34,908 nt of DNA from Phycisphaerae bacterium. Lineage in GTDB: Bacteria > Planctomycetota > Phycisphaerae > SM23-33. Made by a program: the position numbers and the translations under genes. Below are positions 14,692 to 21,614 of this stretch, one piece after another. The stretch lies in assembly GCA_016782885.1 (NCBI GenBank), contig JADHXQ010000049.1, positions 1-34,908 on the forward strand, in the 5' to 3' direction. The stretch's first letter is position 1. Every line of letters starts with the position of its first letter. The notes beneath the pieces are model-generated. The model searched no databases and was not told the DNA's origin. It worked only from the letters and a program-made list of their open reading frames with translations.

Positions 14692-16512
14692 ATGAGCACA
14701 GGCGACAATAGTTTTGAAAGCAGCGATACCGGGCGATCCGGAGCGCCCCTGAAGTACGCTCAGTCCGTGACGTTTGAAGACCCGGTCGAACTGGACCGCG
14801 GCGGGACTTTGCCCGAAGTGACGGTGGTCTGCGAGACGTACGGGAAGCTTAACGCCGCCGGCGACAACGCCGTATGGATATGTCACGCCCTTTCGGGCGA
14901 CTCCCACGTCGCGGCGCACGACGATACCGACGATCCCGGTTGGTGGGATATCGCCGTCGGTCCCGGAAAGGCGATTGATACCGACAAGTACTTTGTGATC
15001 TGCCCGAACATTCTCGGCGGCTGCCGCGGAACTACCGGGCCTAACAGCATCAATCCGAAAACGGGCAGGCCCTACGGGCAGGATTTCCCGACTATCACCG
15101 TAAACGATATGGTTGACGTCCAGCTGCGTCTCCTGGACCATCTTGGGATCGACAAGCTTCTGGCTGTCATCGGCGGGTCTCTGGGCGGTCAGCAGGCGCT
15201 CTGCTGGGCGGTGAGATATCCCGACCGGGTGAGGGGCATAATCCCGATCGCCACGTCGGCGAGGCTGTCGAGCCAGGGCATGGCGTTTAACGTCGTCGGG
15301 CGAAACGCCATCAGGCGCGACCCGGATTTCCACGACGGGCAGTACTACGATCATCCCGCCGGTCCGCGAGTCGGGCTGGCGCTGGCGAGGATGATCGGGC
15401 ACATAACTTATCTGTCGAAGGAATCGATGCACGAAAAGTTCAGCGCGACTCGAACCCAGCCGCGACATCTCGAAACCGAATTCGAGCGGCAGTTTTCGGT
15501 GGGTTCGTATCTCGGTTTCAAGGGCGCCGAGTTTGTCGAGCGGTTCGACGCCAACAGCTACGTTACGCTGTCAATGGCGATGGACCTGTTCGACCTGGGC
15601 GCCGCGGTCGACGATCTGGTGGACTTGTTCAAGGACAACCCCTGCCGGTGGCTGGTGATCAGCTTTACAAGCGATTGGCTTTTCCCGCCGAAAGAATCGC
15701 GGGATATCGTCGAAGCGCTGGTCCGCACCGACAGACCGGTGAGCTACTGTAATGTCGTCACGGACTGCGGGCACGATGCGTTCCTCTTGCCCGTGGACCT
15801 CGATAGCTACGGTCAGATGACCGAGTCGTTCCTGGCGACACTGGCTGGTGATACCGCTCGTCGCGAGTCCGGAGGCGACCGGGCGGCGGGGGGCTTGCGG
15901 CCGAATATCTTCCATCCCGCCAATCCGCAGCGTCTCGATTACGACGTTATTCTGGACCTGATCGCCCCCGGCGCCTCGGTGCTGGATCTGGCGTGCGGAA
16001 ATGGCGACTTGCTCGTGGAACTCGCCGAGCGAGGCCACAACAGGACGCTCGGTATCGAAATTCACCAGGCCGACGTTATCATGTGCGTGGACAAGGGCCT
16101 CGATGTGGTCCAGGGGGACTTGAATGACGGATTGGTAACCTTTTGCGACAAGCAGTTCGACTGCATAGTCCTCTCGCGGGCCCTGATGGAGATCAAGGAC
16201 GTTAAAGGTGTGCTCGAGGGCATGCTGCGGGTCGGAAGGAAATGCATAGTCAGCTTCCCCAACTTCGGATATTACAAGCTTCGCGATATGCTGTCGAGCG
16301 AGGGCAAGGCCCCCGAAGCCGGAGTGCTGCACTACAAATGGTACAATACGCCCAATATCCGCGTGCTGACCATCAAGGACTTCGAAGAATTCTGCGCTGA
16401 ACTCGGCGCCGCCATTCACCATTCGCTGGCGCTGGATACCGAGAAGTCCGCCGTGGTGTCCGGGGACGTCAACCTCAACGCCGACCTGGCGATCTACGTC
16501 ATCAGCAGATAG
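14692..16512 (+). CDS. metXW: MetX-MetW fusion: homoserine O-acyltransferase joined to methyltransferase-like MetW
   Basis: This single 606-residue chain joins two methionine-biosynthesis proteins. Residues about 20-385 are MetX, an alpha/beta hydrolase-fold homoserine O-acyltransferase. It has nucleophile Ser163 in GGSLGGQ, Asp328 (FTSDWLFPP) and His361 (DCGHDAFL), the complete triad. Residues about 405-606 are MetW, with the SAM-binding-like DLACGNGDLL (432-441), VQGDLNDGL, IVSFPNFGYY and WYNTPNIR. The linker (about 386-406) is Gly/Ala/Arg-rich. In many bacteria metX and metW are adjacent separate genes, and MetW supports MetX activity; here fusion fixes a 1:1 ratio. Acetyl versus succinyl preference cannot be read securely. 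I chose ATG 14692; an upstream TTG (14683) is less likely. Confidence 0.9.
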   Translation: MSTGDNSFESSDTGRSGAPLKYAQSVTFEDPVELDRGGTLPEVTVVCETYGKLNAAGDNAVWICHALSGDSHVAAHDDTDDPGWWDIAVGPGKAIDTDKYFVICPNILGGCRGTTGPNSINPKTGRPYGQDFPTITVNDMVDVQLRLLDHLGIDKLLAVIGGSLGGQQALCWAVRYPDRVRGIIPIATSARLSSQGMAFNVVGRNAIRRDPDFHDGQYYDHPAGPRVGLALARMIGHITYLSKESMHEKFSATRTQPRHLETEFERQFSVGSYLGFKGAEFVERFDANSYVTLSMAMDLFDLGAAVDDLVDLFKDNPCRWLVISFTSDWLFPPKESRDIVEALVRTDRPVSYCNVVTDCGHDAFLLPVDLDSYGQMTESFLATLAGDTARRESGGDRAAGGLRPNIFHPANPQRLDYDVILDLIAPGASVLDLACGNGDLLVELAERGHNRTLGIEIHQADVIMCVDKGLDVVQGDLNDGLVTFCDKQFDCIVLSRALMEIKDVKGVLEGMLRVGRKCIVSFPNFGYYKLRDMLSSEGKAPEAGVLHYKWYNTPNIRVLTIKDFEEFCAELGAAIHHSLALDTEKSAVVSGDVNLNADLAIYVISR

Positions 16513-16541
16513 TTGATTTTACGCCGAGGGACGGGTATTTT
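16513..16541 (+). promoter_or_regulatory. Promoter of the alcohol dehydrogenase gene, leaderless geometry
   Basis: TTGATT (16513-16518), a 17-base spacer and TATTTT (16536-16541) end 8 bases before the ATG at 16550. The -35 box starts at the base after the metXW stop codon. No Shine-Dalgarno is present. Confidence 0.45.
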
Positions 16542-16549
16542 CTTTCTCC

Positions 16550-17800
16550 ATGCGGGCGATCACATACGACATTAAACCTCTCGGATGGGCGACCTGCCTC
16601 TGGTTGAAACGCCTCTGGCGGGGGTGTCTGCTGACGGGTCTGAACGGACTGAGAGCAGGCGAAATCGACACGCCCGAATTGCCCGGCGACGACTGGGTGC
16701 TCGTCGAAACGCTGCTGGGCGGTATTTGCGGGACGGATCTGTCGCTGCTGGCGCAGTCCCAACCGCCCAACTCGATTCTCCAGGGCTTCAGCTCCATGCC
16801 GATGGTCCTGGGGCACGAGAACGTCGCGGTGGTTCGCGAGGTTGGCCCGGATGCCGATAGCTCCTGGGTGGGGCGGCGAGTTTGCGTCGAGCCTACTCTC
16901 GCCTGCAAGGCGCGAGGCATAGACCCGCCTTGCGGGAGCTGTCGCGACGGGCGGTTCGGCACGTGCGAGCATTTCTGCGGTGATGTCGAGGGACGCTATT
17001 CTCTGCCCGCGGGTACGAGCATCGGATATAACAACCGCACCGGAGGGTCGTTCGGGCAGTACTTTGTGGCGCACGAATCGCAACTGGTGGGCGTGCCCGA
17101 TGGGCTGTCAGACGAACAGGCCGTATTGACCGACCCGATTGCGTGCGGTCTGCATGGGGTTTTGCGGGCCGACCTGTCGGAGGCGAAGAAAGTGTTGGTA
17201 TACGGCAGCGGGGTGATGGGGCTGGGGATAATCGCCTCGCTGCGTGCGGTCGGTTTTGACGGGCACATCGATGCGCTGGACCGGCATGAATACCTGGGCG
17301 AAGTAGCGCGGGGGTTTGGCGCCGACGATTTCTTCCGACTCGGATCTCGCAAGTCCGAAAGGTTCGACCGGATCGCCCGGCGCACGGGCGGTACGGTCCA
17401 GCAGGTGAGATTTGGCAACTACATGCTTTCGGGCGGATACGACCTGGTGTTCGATTGCGTTGGCAGCGCCGGGGCCGTAAACGAATGCCTCAAGTGGACG
17501 CGATCGGGCGGGCAGGTGCTGTTTGTCGGTACGGGGCATGGCGGGGCGGTTGACCTGACGCCGGTCTGGTTCACCGAGTTGCAGATCAAGGGCGTTTACG
17601 GGCGCGGGATCGAACAGTTCAACGGTAAACCGGTCGCCACGTACGAACTGGTCCACGACCTGATGCTCAGCGGAAGGCTGGATGTGGAGAAGATGCTGAC
17701 GCACAAGTTTTCGCCCGACGAATATCGCCAGGCGCTGACGACCGCGGCGGGCAAGTCGGCTCACAATGCAATAAAAGTCGCATTCGACTTTCGCCAATGA
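16550..17800 (+). CDS. Zinc-dependent medium-chain dehydrogenase (glucose dehydrogenase-like)
   Basis: This 416-residue medium-chain dehydrogenase/reductase has the catalytic-zinc ligand Cys60 (GGICGTD) and His89-Glu90 (LGHEN). A structural-zinc set is formed by Cys119, Cys128, Cys131 and Cys139. The NAD(P)-binding loop is VLVYGSGVMGLG, about residues 220-231. It lies closest to the glucose/sorbitol/threonine dehydrogenase branch, which oxidises sugars or polyols; the substrate is not decidable. The first 35 residues are slightly longer than usual, and an internal start is possible. It follows metXW by 37 bases but appears to be transcribed separately from the promoter described at 16513-16541. 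The stop codon leads directly into the heptamer repeat. Confidence 0.83.
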   Translation: MRAITYDIKPLGWATCLWLKRLWRGCLLTGLNGLRAGEIDTPELPGDDWVLVETLLGGICGTDLSLLAQSQPPNSILQGFSSMPMVLGHENVAVVREVGPDADSSWVGRRVCVEPTLACKARGIDPPCGSCRDGRFGTCEHFCGDVEGRYSLPAGTSIGYNNRTGGSFGQYFVAHESQLVGVPDGLSDEQAVLTDPIACGLHGVLRADLSEAKKVLVYGSGVMGLGIIASLRAVGFDGHIDALDRHEYLGEVARGFGADDFFRLGSRKSERFDRIARRTGGTVQQVRFGNYMLSGGYDLVFDCVGSAGAVNECLKWTRSGGQVLFVGTGHGGAVDLTPVWFTELQIKGVYGRGIEQFNGKPVATYELVHDLMLSGRLDVEKMLTHKFSPDEYRQALTTAAGKSAHNAIKVAFDFRQ

Positions 17801-17848
17801 GCTTTTAGCTTTTAGCTATCAGCTATCAGCTTTTAGCTATCAGCTACA
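17800..17848 (+). repeat. Heptameric AGCTNNN tandem repeat, left arm
   Basis: Seven heptamers run in perfect register: AGCTTTT twice, AGCTATC twice, AGCTTTT, AGCTATC, AGCTACA. The first begins on the last base of the dehydrogenase stop codon. The arm at 17917-17951 is the inverted counterpart, so the two could pair into a long hairpin. Confidence 0.85.
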
Positions 17849-17916
17849 ACGAGGCCTGACGACAACGACTAACGACAGGGGGGCCGTCGTTCGCCGTTTT
17901 CCGTTGTCGTTGCCTT

Positions 17917-17951
17917 AGCTGATAGCTAAGAGCTGATAGCTGGTAGCTGAC
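17917..17951 (-). repeat. Heptameric repeat, inverted right arm
   Basis: Five heptamers, AGCTGAT, AGCTAAG, AGCTGAT, AGCTGGT and AGCTGAC, are the reverse-complement form of the left arm (GATAGCT matches AGCTATC). The space between the arms also holds a smaller inverted pair, ACGACAACG against CGTTGTCGT. Confidence 0.8.
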
Positions 17952-17961
17952 GCGCTGCCTG

Positions 17962-17991
17962 TTGACGCCGGGCGTGCTGATGTCGTAGTAT
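17962..17991 (+). promoter_or_regulatory. Promoter of purE
   Basis: TTGACG (17962-17967) and TAGTAT (17986-17991) have an 18-base spacer. The predicted start is about 17998, giving a leader of about 68 bases that carries AAGGA before the purE ATG. Confidence 0.5.
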
Positions 17992-18065
17992 CCGTTAATC
18001 GTGCGGGCGCCGGAGCGCCCCGCAGAACAGGCAGGCAAAAACGCGACGTGCCTTAAGGATCTGAA

Positions 18066-18572
18066 ATGGCCAAAAAGAGACCGACAGCAGGCGTGGTGAT
18101 GGGCAGCGACAGCGACCTTGAGACCATGAAGCGCTGCCTGAAGCAGCTCGATGAATTCGGTATCGCTTACGAGGTGCGCATTATCTCGGCGCACCGCACG
18201 CCCGATATCGCACACGAATACGCTGCCACGGCGATCCAGCGCGGATTGAAAGTGATAATAGCCGCAGCCGGAATGAGCGCCGCCCTCGGCGGTGTTCTGG
18301 CGGCCAACACCACGCTGCCGATAGTCGGCGTGCCGATGGCTTCGGGACCGCTTGTAGGCGTCGATGCGGCGTTGAGCACCATGCAGATGCCTCCCGGCGT
18401 TCCAGTTGCGTGCATGAGTATCGGCGGCGCCGGTGCGACGAATGCGGCGATCTATGCCGCGCAGATACTGGCTGTTTCCGACAAGAAGCTTGCGGGAAAG
18501 CTCTCGCGGTTCAAGAAGTCCCAGGCGCGAAAGGTCGCCAAAAAGGACGCCGAACTGAGAAAGAGCCTCTGA
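18066..18572 (+). CDS. purE: Phosphoribosylaminoimidazole carboxylase PurE
   Basis: This 168-residue PurE handles the carboxylation step of de novo purine synthesis (AIR/N5-CAIR to CAIR) in the cytoplasm. GSDSDLETM (13-21) and SAHRTP with His43 are intact, as is the octamer-core SIGGAGATNAA. The substrate loop reads AAAGMSAALGG (66-76), whereas class I enzymes have a histidine (GGAAHLPG). Here that histidine is an alanine (about Ala73), recalling the class II loop NALSG. Class I needs PurK, class II does not; purK is not in this window. AAGGA precedes the ATG at good spacing. The tail is unusually rich in lysine. Family is certain; class assignment is not. Confidence 0.92.
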   Translation: MAKKRPTAGVVMGSDSDLETMKRCLKQLDEFGIAYEVRIISAHRTPDIAHEYAATAIQRGLKVIIAAAGMSAALGGVLAANTTLPIVGVPMASGPLVGVDAALSTMQMPPGVPVACMSIGGAGATNAAIYAAQILAVSDKKLAGKLSRFKKSQARKVAKKDAELRKSL

Positions 18573-18721
18573 GACCGCTCGATAAATAGGTGGCTGTCCC
18601 TAATTAATCCATTGTGTACAAGACAGTTAGCTGCGCAACGCCGCGCGAAAACAAGAAATATTGAAAAAAGTACTGAAAAAAACGCCTTCAGATTTGCCTG
18701 GTGAAAATTTGAATCGTAAGT

Positions 18722-18727
18722 TATAAT
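18722..18727 (+). promoter_or_regulatory. -10 box upstream of the small peptide gene
   Basis: A perfect TATAAT lies in a locally AT-rich stretch, about 72 bases before the ATG at 18799. The -35 region at 17 bases (TGGTGA) is poor, so only the -10 element is well supported. Confidence 0.4.
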
Positions 18728-18798
18728 AGGAGTAGGAAATATTCCGGTTGCAGCCCATGCGAGGGCGGTTGTTTGATGTGCTAAAAGGAGACGGGGTG

Positions 18799-18999
18799 AT
18801 GAAGACTTTACTGACACTGACGATTTTGACGGCTACGTTTCTTTTCGGATATAACCTCGGCAGGTCCCCCGGCAGCCCCGATGTTGTCGGTTGGCTTAGG
18901 GATACCTCCAGCAAGGCCTACGTCGTCGGTAAGGACGTGGTAGCGGCCGTTTCCGAAAAATCCAAGAGCATGATGGGCTCTGAGGAATCCTCCCAGTAA
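18799..18999 (+). CDS. Small secreted or membrane-anchored peptide, unknown function
   Basis: A 66-residue product starts MKTLLTLTILTATFLFGYN, one hydrophobic segment. A short polar tail follows, ending in a Ser/Lys/Met-rich stretch. It could be a signal-anchor peptide facing the periplasm, or a cleaved secreted peptide. I do not recognise a family. The start is well supported: AAAGGAG (18784-18790) lies 8 bases before the ATG. A TATAAT sits upstream and a strong rho-independent terminator follows, so it looks like a self-contained transcription unit. This makes it likely to be a real gene despite the small size. The upstream 226 bases are AT-rich and otherwise empty. Confidence 0.68.
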   Translation: MKTLLTLTILTATFLFGYNLGRSPGSPDVVGWLRDTSSKAYVVGKDVVAAVSEKSKSMMGSEESSQ

Positions 19000-19042
19000 G
19001 CCCTTTACCTCGTAGGCGGGGGTCTTGTGGCTCCCTGAATTA

Positions 19043-19074
19043 AACAACCGTACATTTGTGCGGTTGTTTTTTTT
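19043..19074 (+). terminator. Rho-independent terminator after the small peptide gene
   Basis: AACAACCG (19043-19050) pairs with CGGTTGTT (19061-19068), extendable to 11 pairs around an ATTT loop. It runs into a stretch of eight T bases ending 19074. It is the clearest intrinsic terminator in the window. Confidence 0.88.
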
Positions 19075-19153
19075 GTCGAAAAGGGGTCTAATCTCGCCCG
19101 GTGCATACGCCGGATATCCTTCCGCCGCATGAAACGCCCAGGGACGCTTTTTT

Positions 19154-19570
19154 ATGATCTTCCAGAAGAGCATTACTGTTTCGACCAGCGGTCATGGAGA
19201 TATCCACGACCTCACTGACGAAGTTGAGCGCATTGTTGCCGATTCGGGCATTTCCACCGGCACGGTCCACGTGTTTAACGTGGGATCGACAGGTGCGATC
19301 GGGACTATCGAGTTCGAGCCGGGCCTCGGACGCGACCTGCCCGAAATTCTTGACAAGTTGATTCCACCGCGAAAGGATTACGGCCACGAGGAAATGTGGC
19401 ATGATGGGAATGGACATTCGCACCTGCAGGCGACCTGGTTAGGTCCGTCACTTACCGTGCCCGTTTCAGGCGGTCAGATAGCAGTGGGCAGGTGGCAGCA
19501 GATATTCCTGCTGGAGTGCGACATAAAACCTCGCAATCGCAGCGTTGTGGTGACCGTCAGCGGTGAGTAG
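19154..19570 (+). CDS. YjbQ/UPF0047 family protein
   Basis: This 138-residue single-domain protein of the YjbQ (UPF0047, PF01894) family has the conserved pattern TVHVFNVGSTGAIGTIEFEPG. HSHLQATWLGPSLTVPV and GRWQQIFLLECDIKPRNR follow. Some members have been linked to thiamine phosphate synthase-like activity, but the role is not established. The length is typical. The ATG at 19154 has only a weak GGGA site. Its stop lies inside the start region of the branching-enzyme gene, so the two are probably on one message following the terminator at 19043-19074. Confidence 0.88.
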   Translation: MIFQKSITVSTSGHGDIHDLTDEVERIVADSGISTGTVHVFNVGSTGAIGTIEFEPGLGRDLPEILDKLIPPRKDYGHEEMWHDGNGHSHLQATWLGPSLTVPVSGGQIAVGRWQQIFLLECDIKPRNRSVVVTVSGE

Positions 19571-21614
19571 AGACTCAGGGAAGTTGAGCCGGAAACGCAT
19601 GCCCCAAGATACGCACAAGCTTACGAGATTGGCTGACGATGCTTTGCTTGCGCCATATATGGATATTATCCGGCGGCGTTCGGACCAGGCCGTCCGTATC
19701 GAGCAGCAGTTGACCGGCGCCGGCGGCGACCTGGCGGACTTCGCCCGCGGGCACGAACATTTCGGAATGCACAGAGCCGGCGGCGGATGGATCTTCAGAG
19801 AATGGGCTCCCGGCGCCGAGGCCGTTTTCCTGATCGGCGACCTGTCGGCATGGAGTGAGTCCGAGGAGTTCCGCCTGTATCCGTCTGGGGGCGAGGGGCA
19901 GTGGGAAGTATCCCTGAGCGATCATGTGTTGAGGCATGGGGGGCTTTACCGTCTGAAGGTCCATCACGGCGGGCGGCAGCTCGATCGGATACCCGCCTGG
20001 GCGCGGCGCGTTGTCCAGGACGAATCGACCAAGATATTCAACGCACAACACTGGGCGCCGGAAGATGGCTTCGCGTGGCGGTATGAGTCGCCGGAGCGTC
20101 CGGAGTTCCCGCTGGTCTATGAAGCTCACGTCGGTATGGCCCAGGAGTTGTGGCGGGTTGGCACGTACGATGAGTTCCGGGCGAACATCCTTCCGCGGAT
20201 CGCCCGGGCGGGATACAACACGGTGCAGTTGATGGCGGTCATGGAACATCCGTACTACGGATCGTTTGGTTATCAGGTTTCGAGTTTCTTTGCCGCTTCG
20301 TCGCGATTCGGAACCCCGGATGATCTCAAGGCCCTCATCGACGCTGCCCACGGGATGGGGCTTAGGGTCATAATGGACCTGGTGCATTCTCACACGGCCG
20401 GTAACGAGGTCGAAGGCATATCGCGATTCGACGGGACCGAGCACCAGTACTGCCACGCCGGCGCGCGAGGCCGCCACGAGGCATGGGGCTCGCGATGCTT
20501 CGATTACGGGAAACCGGAAGTGCTGCACTTTCTGCTGTCGAACTGCCGCTTCTGGTTGGAGGAGTACCACGTTGACGGGTTCAGGTTCGACGGCGTCACG
20601 TCGATGCTCTACCTGGACCACGGTATGGGCAGGGCGTTTATGGGGTACGATGCGTACTTCGGTGACGACGTGGACGCCGACGCGATTGTCTACCTGACGC
20701 TCGCCAACAAGCTGATCCACGCGCTGAGGCCCGATGCAATCACCATAGCTGAAGATGTGAGTGGAATGCCGGGCCTGGGCACGCCTATAGCCGATGGCGG
20801 ATGCGGATTCGATTATCGCCTGGCGATGGGCGTTCCGGACCACTGGTTCAAGATCGTCAAGAAGCTGCCCGATGAGCATTGGGACCCGGGCAGGCTTTGG
20901 GGCGAACTGACCAATCGCCGGAGCGACGAGCGATCGATAACCTACGTCGAATCACACGATCAGTCCATCGTCGGGGACAAGACGATGCTCTTCGAATTGC
21001 TCGACACGCATATGTACACGAATATGGGCATCGATGATGAGCACATGTCGATTGTTCGCGGTATTGCACTGCACAAAATGATGCGACTGGCCACTCTCGC
21101 CACCGGCGGCGACGGGTACCTGAACTTCATGGGCAACGAGTTCGGGCATCCCGAATGGATCGACTTCCCGCGTGAGGGCAATAACTGGTCGTATCATTAC
21201 GCCCGGAGACAGTGGAGCCTGCGGGATTCGGACGACCTGAAATACCATTTCCTGGCCGATTTCGATATCGCAATGCTCGAAGCAATCGCTTCGCGGCGAG
21301 ACGTTACTTCCGCCAGCCCCGAGCATCTGCTGGACCATTTTGACGATAAGATCCTGGCGTTTCGCCGCGGACCGCTGGTGCTCGCGTTCAACTTCCATCC
21401 GACCGGTTCGGTGGTCGATTATGCTCTCGATGTCGCCCCCGGCGAGTACCGCCTCGTGCTGGACACCGACGAACCGCGCTTCGGCGGGCAGGGGCGCCTC
21501 CAGGCCGATCAACGCTACTTCACAACACCGTCCGCCGCAGGCGACATCCACTGCCTGAGATTCTACCTCCCATGCCGCACCGCACTGGTAATGGAAAAGG
21601 AGAATAGATTGTGA
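19563..21614 (+). CDS. 1,4-alpha-glucan (glycogen) branching enzyme, eukaryotic-like GH13_8 type
   Basis: This 683-residue enzyme makes alpha-1,6 branches in glycogen. An N-terminal helix region and a CBM48-like beta domain (about 60-150) precede the GH13 barrel. In GTG-start numbering the catalytic residues are Asp343 (DGFRFDGVTS), Glu397 (AEDVSGMP) and Asp466 (VESHDQS). A C-terminal beta domain follows. Phrases such as FDYRLAMGVPDHW and MYTNMGI are hallmarks of the eukaryotic branching-enzyme group rather than common bacterial GlgB. The GTG start at 19563 overlaps yjbQ by 8 bases, with a GGTGA-like site 9 bases before. The ATG at 19599 is an alternative. The M23/PKD gene overlaps its stop. 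Confidence 0.92.
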   Translation: MSRDSGKLSRKRMPQDTHKLTRLADDALLAPYMDIIRRRSDQAVRIEQQLTGAGGDLADFARGHEHFGMHRAGGGWIFREWAPGAEAVFLIGDLSAWSESEEFRLYPSGGEGQWEVSLSDHVLRHGGLYRLKVHHGGRQLDRIPAWARRVVQDESTKIFNAQHWAPEDGFAWRYESPERPEFPLVYEAHVGMAQELWRVGTYDEFRANILPRIARAGYNTVQLMAVMEHPYYGSFGYQVSSFFAASSRFGTPDDLKALIDAAHGMGLRVIMDLVHSHTAGNEVEGISRFDGTEHQYCHAGARGRHEAWGSRCFDYGKPEVLHFLLSNCRFWLEEYHVDGFRFDGVTSMLYLDHGMGRAFMGYDAYFGDDVDADAIVYLTLANKLIHALRPDAITIAEDVSGMPGLGTPIADGGCGFDYRLAMGVPDHWFKIVKKLPDEHWDPGRLWGELTNRRSDERSITYVESHDQSIVGDKTMLFELLDTHMYTNMGIDDEHMSIVRGIALHKMMRLATLATGGDGYLNFMGNEFGHPEWIDFPREGNNWSYHYARRQWSLRDSDDLKYHFLADFDIAMLEAIASRRDVTSASPEHLLDHFDDKILAFRRGPLVLAFNFHPTGSVVDYALDVAPGEYRLVLDTDEPRFGGQGRLQADQRYFTTPSAAGDIHCLRFYLPCRTALVMEKENRL

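Noticed and set aside
17800..17951. Possible CRISPR array
   Set aside because: Units are 7 bases with no spacers and no cas genes; the pattern is a tandem heptamer.
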